Part shown: positions 61,122 through 64,000 of the stretch, one piece after another
How the letters are laid out: each line of letters opens with the position of its first letter
Position numbering within the stretch: the first letter of the stretch is position 1
Source: Lacrimispora sphenoides
GTDB taxonomy: Bacteria; Bacillota; Clostridia; Lachnospirales; Lachnospiraceae
Direction: 5' to 3'
Length of the DNA stretch: 64,000 nt
Assembly: GCF_900105215.1 (NCBI RefSeq)
Contig: NZ_FOIP01000002.1
Coordinates: 1,426,001-1,490,000, forward strand
Notes under the pieces: model-generated
What the model saw: the letters and a program-made list of their open reading frames with translations, nothing else
What the model was told of the DNA's origin: nothing
The model's database searches: none
Made by a program: the position numbers and the translations under genes

Positions 61122-62030
61122 ATGTATAAAAGACTGGAACTACACAATCATACCAACGAATCGGATGCTTCCTGCACCTGCCGTGAACTGACGGAGCTTA
61201 TGGCAGATGATCAAGTAGATGCTTTTGCTCTCACCGATCACAATACCATATCCGGACATAAAAAAATCCAGGCAATTCTGGAAGAAACGCACCTGCCCAT
61301 ATCTTTTATTTCGGGCATGGAATATACAACCTACTATGGGCACATTCTCTGCCTGAACTTAAAGGAGTATGTACCCTGGGAGAACATCAACAAACACAAA
61401 CCGGAGCTGCTCTTTTTGGCTGCCCGCGCCAAAGGTGCACTGGTAGGTATCGCACATCCTTTTTCCTATGGCTGGCCTTTTGCCCAGGGGTGCCGGTTTG
61501 TAATGACTGTTACTGACTATTCCTGTTGTGATTTTATCGAGATTTTCAATAATCCCGAACCCCTTCATGAGGTAAATGAAAAGGCTGTGATGCTCTGGGA
61601 ATCTCTGGTGCTTTCCGGCGAAAAGCTATCTGCCACCTGCGGCATGGACCTGCATGGCAACGGCTCTTTTTCCGGACATTACGCCACCTATATTCAGGGT
61701 AAAAAAGACGGTGACGTAAGCCAGGAACTGGCAGATGCCATACATACGCAAAAAACCTGGGTATGCAAAGGTCCTTTGCTGGAAATCCATAGGGAGAATG
61801 GCATGATTCATTTTACTCTTTACCAGACAAAAAAAACGGGATACACTCCTGCCCTGCCGGAAGATTATATCATCACTCTGAAATCTGGTTCAGCCACCTT
61901 AACCTGCCATGTGTATGACCGGATTCCGGTAACTGAATTCGGAAAGGATCCCATAATTATTCCAAAACTTTATGAAAAAGAAGTTATTTTAGAAAACCTG
62001 GTGTGTGTAAGTCCGGTGATTTACTTATGA
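61122..62030 (+). CDS. Second PHP-domain phosphoesterase
   Basis: A 302-residue PHP protein: 'LELHNHTNESDASCTC' (residues 5-20), 'DAFALTDHNTISGH', 'GIAHPFSYGWPFA', 'FIEIFNNPEP' and 'ATCGMDLHG' give the metal ligands. It is only distantly related to the PHP protein encoded at 59517, so the locus has two different PHP enzymes. AGGAGG precedes the start. Confidence 0.88.
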   Translation: MYKRLELHNHTNESDASCTCRELTELMADDQVDAFALTDHNTISGHKKIQAILEETHLPISFISGMEYTTYYGHILCLNLKEYVPWENINKHKPELLFLAARAKGALVGIAHPFSYGWPFAQGCRFVMTVTDYSCCDFIEIFNNPEPLHEVNEKAVMLWESLVLSGEKLSATCGMDLHGNGSFSGHYATYIQGKKDGDVSQELADAIHTQKTWVCKGPLLEIHRENGMIHFTLYQTKKTGYTPALPEDYIITLKSGSATLTCHVYDRIPVTEFGKDPIIIPKLYEKEVILENLVCVSPVIYL

Positions 62031-62149
62031 CTATGGGGCCAGGCGCATATCGCTAACGAAGATAGAGTTACTCCTATGGTAGAGGTTAAAACTGCAGTTT
62101 AAAGGTACGCAATGGAATTGAGAAAGCCTGATACAGTTGATATAATAGA

Positions 62150-62205
62150 AAAAACACCGTTTTTTAGTAGAGATTCTACAAAATTTGACGGTGTTTCCCT
62201 TTTTA
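62150..62205. terminator. Bidirectional terminator between PHP and YesN-type genes
   Basis: AAACACCGT pairs with ACGGTGTTT, with an inner GTAGA/TCTAC helix, and T-runs follow on both strands. It serves the plus-strand PHP operon and the minus-strand regulator gene, which stops at 62203. Confidence 0.8.
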
Positions 62206-63813
62206 CATCCTGTTTTGTTCCCGATAACCAAGAGGAGTCATACCTGTGTGTTTTTTGAATACACGGAAAAAATACTGACTGTCTTCATATCCGGTCCGCT
62301 TTGCGATATCCACCACGCTGAGTTCCGAATTCTCAAGCAGTTCCTGTGCCTTTTTGACTTTTAGTTCCGTAATATAATTCACAGCAGACTGTGAGGTCTC
62401 CGCTTTAAATATAGACGAAAAATAATTTGGACTCATACCATAGCTCATTGCTAAATCATTAATTGCGATATCTTCACTGTAATGTTCCTGAATATACCGG
62501 ACCGCCATCTGGATTTTGCTCCTGGCATTCATGTCGTTCACAGCTTCTGCACGGACACACTCCATAATGATATCGGTAATACGCTGTTGGATTTCAGAAG
62601 CCGACTGAATCTGATCCGGCAGATTAAAACTCATCAACAATTTTTCCATGCTGGAGGCCTTTCTTTTCTTATCATAATGTTTAAGAATTACGTTTAAAAT
62701 CCGCACCCACATAATTCTTAAATAAGGCGTCCCATACTTACGCATCAGTTCTTCCGAAAAAATTTCCTGCAAAAGATTCTTTATCTTATGAATTTCATTT
62801 TTCTCCAAATAGGAATCCAGCAGATGAATCTGAGAAACCGGAAATTTCTGTTCGCTGAATATCCCGGTATCTTCATAGAAGTATAGATTGGAATCTCCAT
62901 AAATGATTCTCTGTTTCAAAGCTCCAAGTGCTTCTGAAGCTGATTTTCTTCCGAGTAAAAGCGTGTATCTGCTCACCCCTAATGTCAGATAAATATTCAT
63001 CCTCTTTTCCAGAACAGACCTCATCTCAAGGAAAATACGCTCCACTTCATTCCTCAGTTTCCTTTCGTCCTCCATAAAAAAGATTGCATACAATTGATTA
63101 TTGTCAGAAAGGCTGTTCACAATCTGTTTTCCGCAGGAAGATTCCAGTTCAAGGAGAACATTTCGAACAGAAAACCGTATTAAATCACAATCCATCCGGC
63201 GAAACTTCATATTGTCATAGGTTTCCCCACTGATATGAATAACAGACAGCATCATAAACACATCTCTGCCGCAGTCACCGGCTTCTATTTCGCAGACTTC
63301 GCTTAAAACCTTATAATCCATGGTTTCAGCTGAGGTGTCAAAAAGCAGTGCGTTGATTGCCTTTTCCTGAAGGTATTCCTGCTTTTCCCGGTCCATTCTC
63401 GACTGCCTCCACATGGCATTTCTGATTTTGGAATCCCGTTCCATATCCTGATATAGCTTATTAAACGTCTTTTTGAGTTCTTCATTGGACAGAGGCTTCA
63501 ACAGATAAGCTTTTACTCCCAGGCGAATTGCAGTTTCTGCATAAGAAAACTCTGCATACCCGCTCAAGACTACAAACTGCATGTCTTTTTGAAGCTTTTT
63601 TATTTCATGAATCAGGGTGAGCCCATCCATGTCCGGCATCCTTATATCCGTAATCACAATATCAATCGGATGATTTTCTACAGCCTCCAAGGCTGCCATG
63701 CCGTTTGCTGCTTCAAATATTTCATAAGTATCAATTTTCAGATACTCCAGCCGTGCCCGCAATCCCTGGCGTATTAATTCTTCATCATCTACAATCAGTA
63801 AATTATGTCTCAT
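62203..63813 (-). CDS. YesN-type response regulator with AraC DNA-binding domain
   Basis: A 536-residue regulator. The receiver domain has phospho-acceptor D56 ('DIVITDIRMPDMDG') and K in 'AYLLKPLSNEEL'. A middle helical/GGDEF-like region spans about 130-430. Two AraC helix-turn-helix motifs close it ('AINDLAMSYGMSPNYFSSIF' and 'VVDIAKRTGYEDSQYFFRVF'). A GTG nine bases upstream is possible; ATG with GGAGG eight bases away is preferred. With the kinase upstream it probably activates the glycan uptake operon in response to an extracellular sugar. Confidence 0.93.
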   Translation of the reverse strand: MRHNLLIVDDEELIRQGLRARLEYLKIDTYEIFEAANGMAALEAVENHPIDIVITDIRMPDMDGLTLIHEIKKLQKDMQFVVLSGYAEFSYAETAIRLGVKAYLLKPLSNEELKKTFNKLYQDMERDSKIRNAMWRQSRMDREKQEYLQEKAINALLFDTSAETMDYKVLSEVCEIEAGDCGRDVFMMLSVIHISGETYDNMKFRRMDCDLIRFSVRNVLLELESSCGKQIVNSLSDNNQLYAIFFMEDERKLRNEVERIFLEMRSVLEKRMNIYLTLGVSRYTLLLGRKSASEALGALKQRIIYGDSNLYFYEDTGIFSEQKFPVSQIHLLDSYLEKNEIHKIKNLLQEIFSEELMRKYGTPYLRIMWVRILNVILKHYDKKRKASSMEKLLMSFNLPDQIQSASEIQQRITDIIMECVRAEAVNDMNARSKIQMAVRYIQEHYSEDIAINDLAMSYGMSPNYFSSIFKAETSQSAVNYITELKVKKAQELLENSELSVVDIAKRTGYEDSQYFFRVFKKHTGMTPLGYREQNRM

Positions 63814-64000
63814 CCGCCTCACCTCCTTTGACTACAGGAAGACGAAGTGTAAACCGGCTGCCCTGATACGGATGACTTTTTATGATTATTCCATACTGCT
63901 CCCCACAGAACAATTTAATCCTCTGGTTTACATTCTTGATTCCTATGCTTTTATTCTTCTTTTTATCCGGTTCGGTGCTGTTAATATATGCGCTTAACGC
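63803..64000 (-). CDS. YesM-type sensor histidine kinase, C-terminal end
   Basis: The last 65 residues of a kinase that continues beyond the window. 'KSIGIKNVNQRIKLFCGEQY' is the G-box of the HATPase domain in LytS/YesM kinases, followed by 'GSRFTLRLPVV'. Its stop overlaps the start of the response regulator gene by 11 bases, the usual coupling of yesM/yesN pairs. Confidence 0.88.
   Translation of the reverse strand, partial: ALSAYINSTEPDKKKNKSIGIKNVNQRIKLFCGEQYGIIIKSHPYQGSRFTLRLPVVKGGEADET

Noticed and set aside
1..64000. tRNA or rRNA genes
   Set aside because: No cloverleaf with a GGTTCGANNCC-type arm or rRNA sequence was recognised by reading either strand; a tRNA scan could still find one.

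Overview
The window looks like the chromosome of a low-GC Gram-positive anaerobe of the class Clostridia, most likely family Lachnospiraceae (Lacrimispora/Clostridium cluster XIVa type). The evidence is the gene order radical SAM protein, DUF2344 protein, RNase G, L21, Prp, L27, Obg, YhbY, NadD, YqeK, RsfS and LexA, together with Gram-positive lipoproteins, AGGAGG ribosome binding sites, LexA boxes of the GAAC-N4-GTTC type and LplB/LplC/YesMN-type sugar systems. The species call is inference.

Positions 1-8.8 kb: the end of a dihydroxyacetone kinase locus (dhaK, dhaL), a YoaK/DUF1275 membrane protein, then a tightly overlapping run of radical SAM protein, DUF2344 protein, RNase G, TrkA and TrkH. 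Positions 9.2-14.8 kb: the ribosome/GTPase operon from its own sigma-A promoter (L21 to RsfS), then lexA facing a YneA-like LysM protein across four LexA boxes. Positions 15.2-25.4 kb: a TetM-like GTPase, a tandem-repeat spacer, an acetyltransferase, an alpha/beta hydrolase, a small AAA-ATPase/DUF4274/hypothetical island, the 3' end (domains V and VI) of a group II intron, ribosomal protein L25 and a tyrosine recombinase flanked by inverted repeats.

Positions 26-47.5 kb are accessory. They hold a decayed PLD-like gene, a lipoprotein/response regulator/histidine kinase operon, a MATE pump, an Old Yellow Enzyme gene with a divergent TetR gene and textbook operator, a methyltransferase, and many gene fragments (sigma factor with internal deletion, acetyltransferases, PfpI, WYL regulator, OLD-type ATPase). 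Intact PfpI, NmrA, aldo/keto reductase, YwbE and fmt genes lie between them. Several short repeats recur in this stretch.

Positions 42.6-47.5 kb hold the most interesting system: a two-component pair, two membrane proteins and four very small proteins. Their promoters share a direct repeat (TTAACA-N5-AAAACA type). At three of them it continues as four hexamers with 11-bp periodicity and sits exactly 31 bp upstream of the -10 hexamer. This looks like an autoregulated envelope-stress regulon readable directly from the DNA.

Positions 47.9-64 kb: a nine-gene minus-strand glycan utilisation operon (PHP phosphoesterase, EEP-fold hydrolase, LplB/solute-binding protein/LplC ABC importer, PfkB kinase, GH4, GH38 alpha-mannosidase, and a 525-residue protein of unrecognised family). 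It faces a two-gene operon (unknown protein, second PHP protein). A YesN-type response regulator and the end of its YesM-type kinase close the window and probably control the locus.
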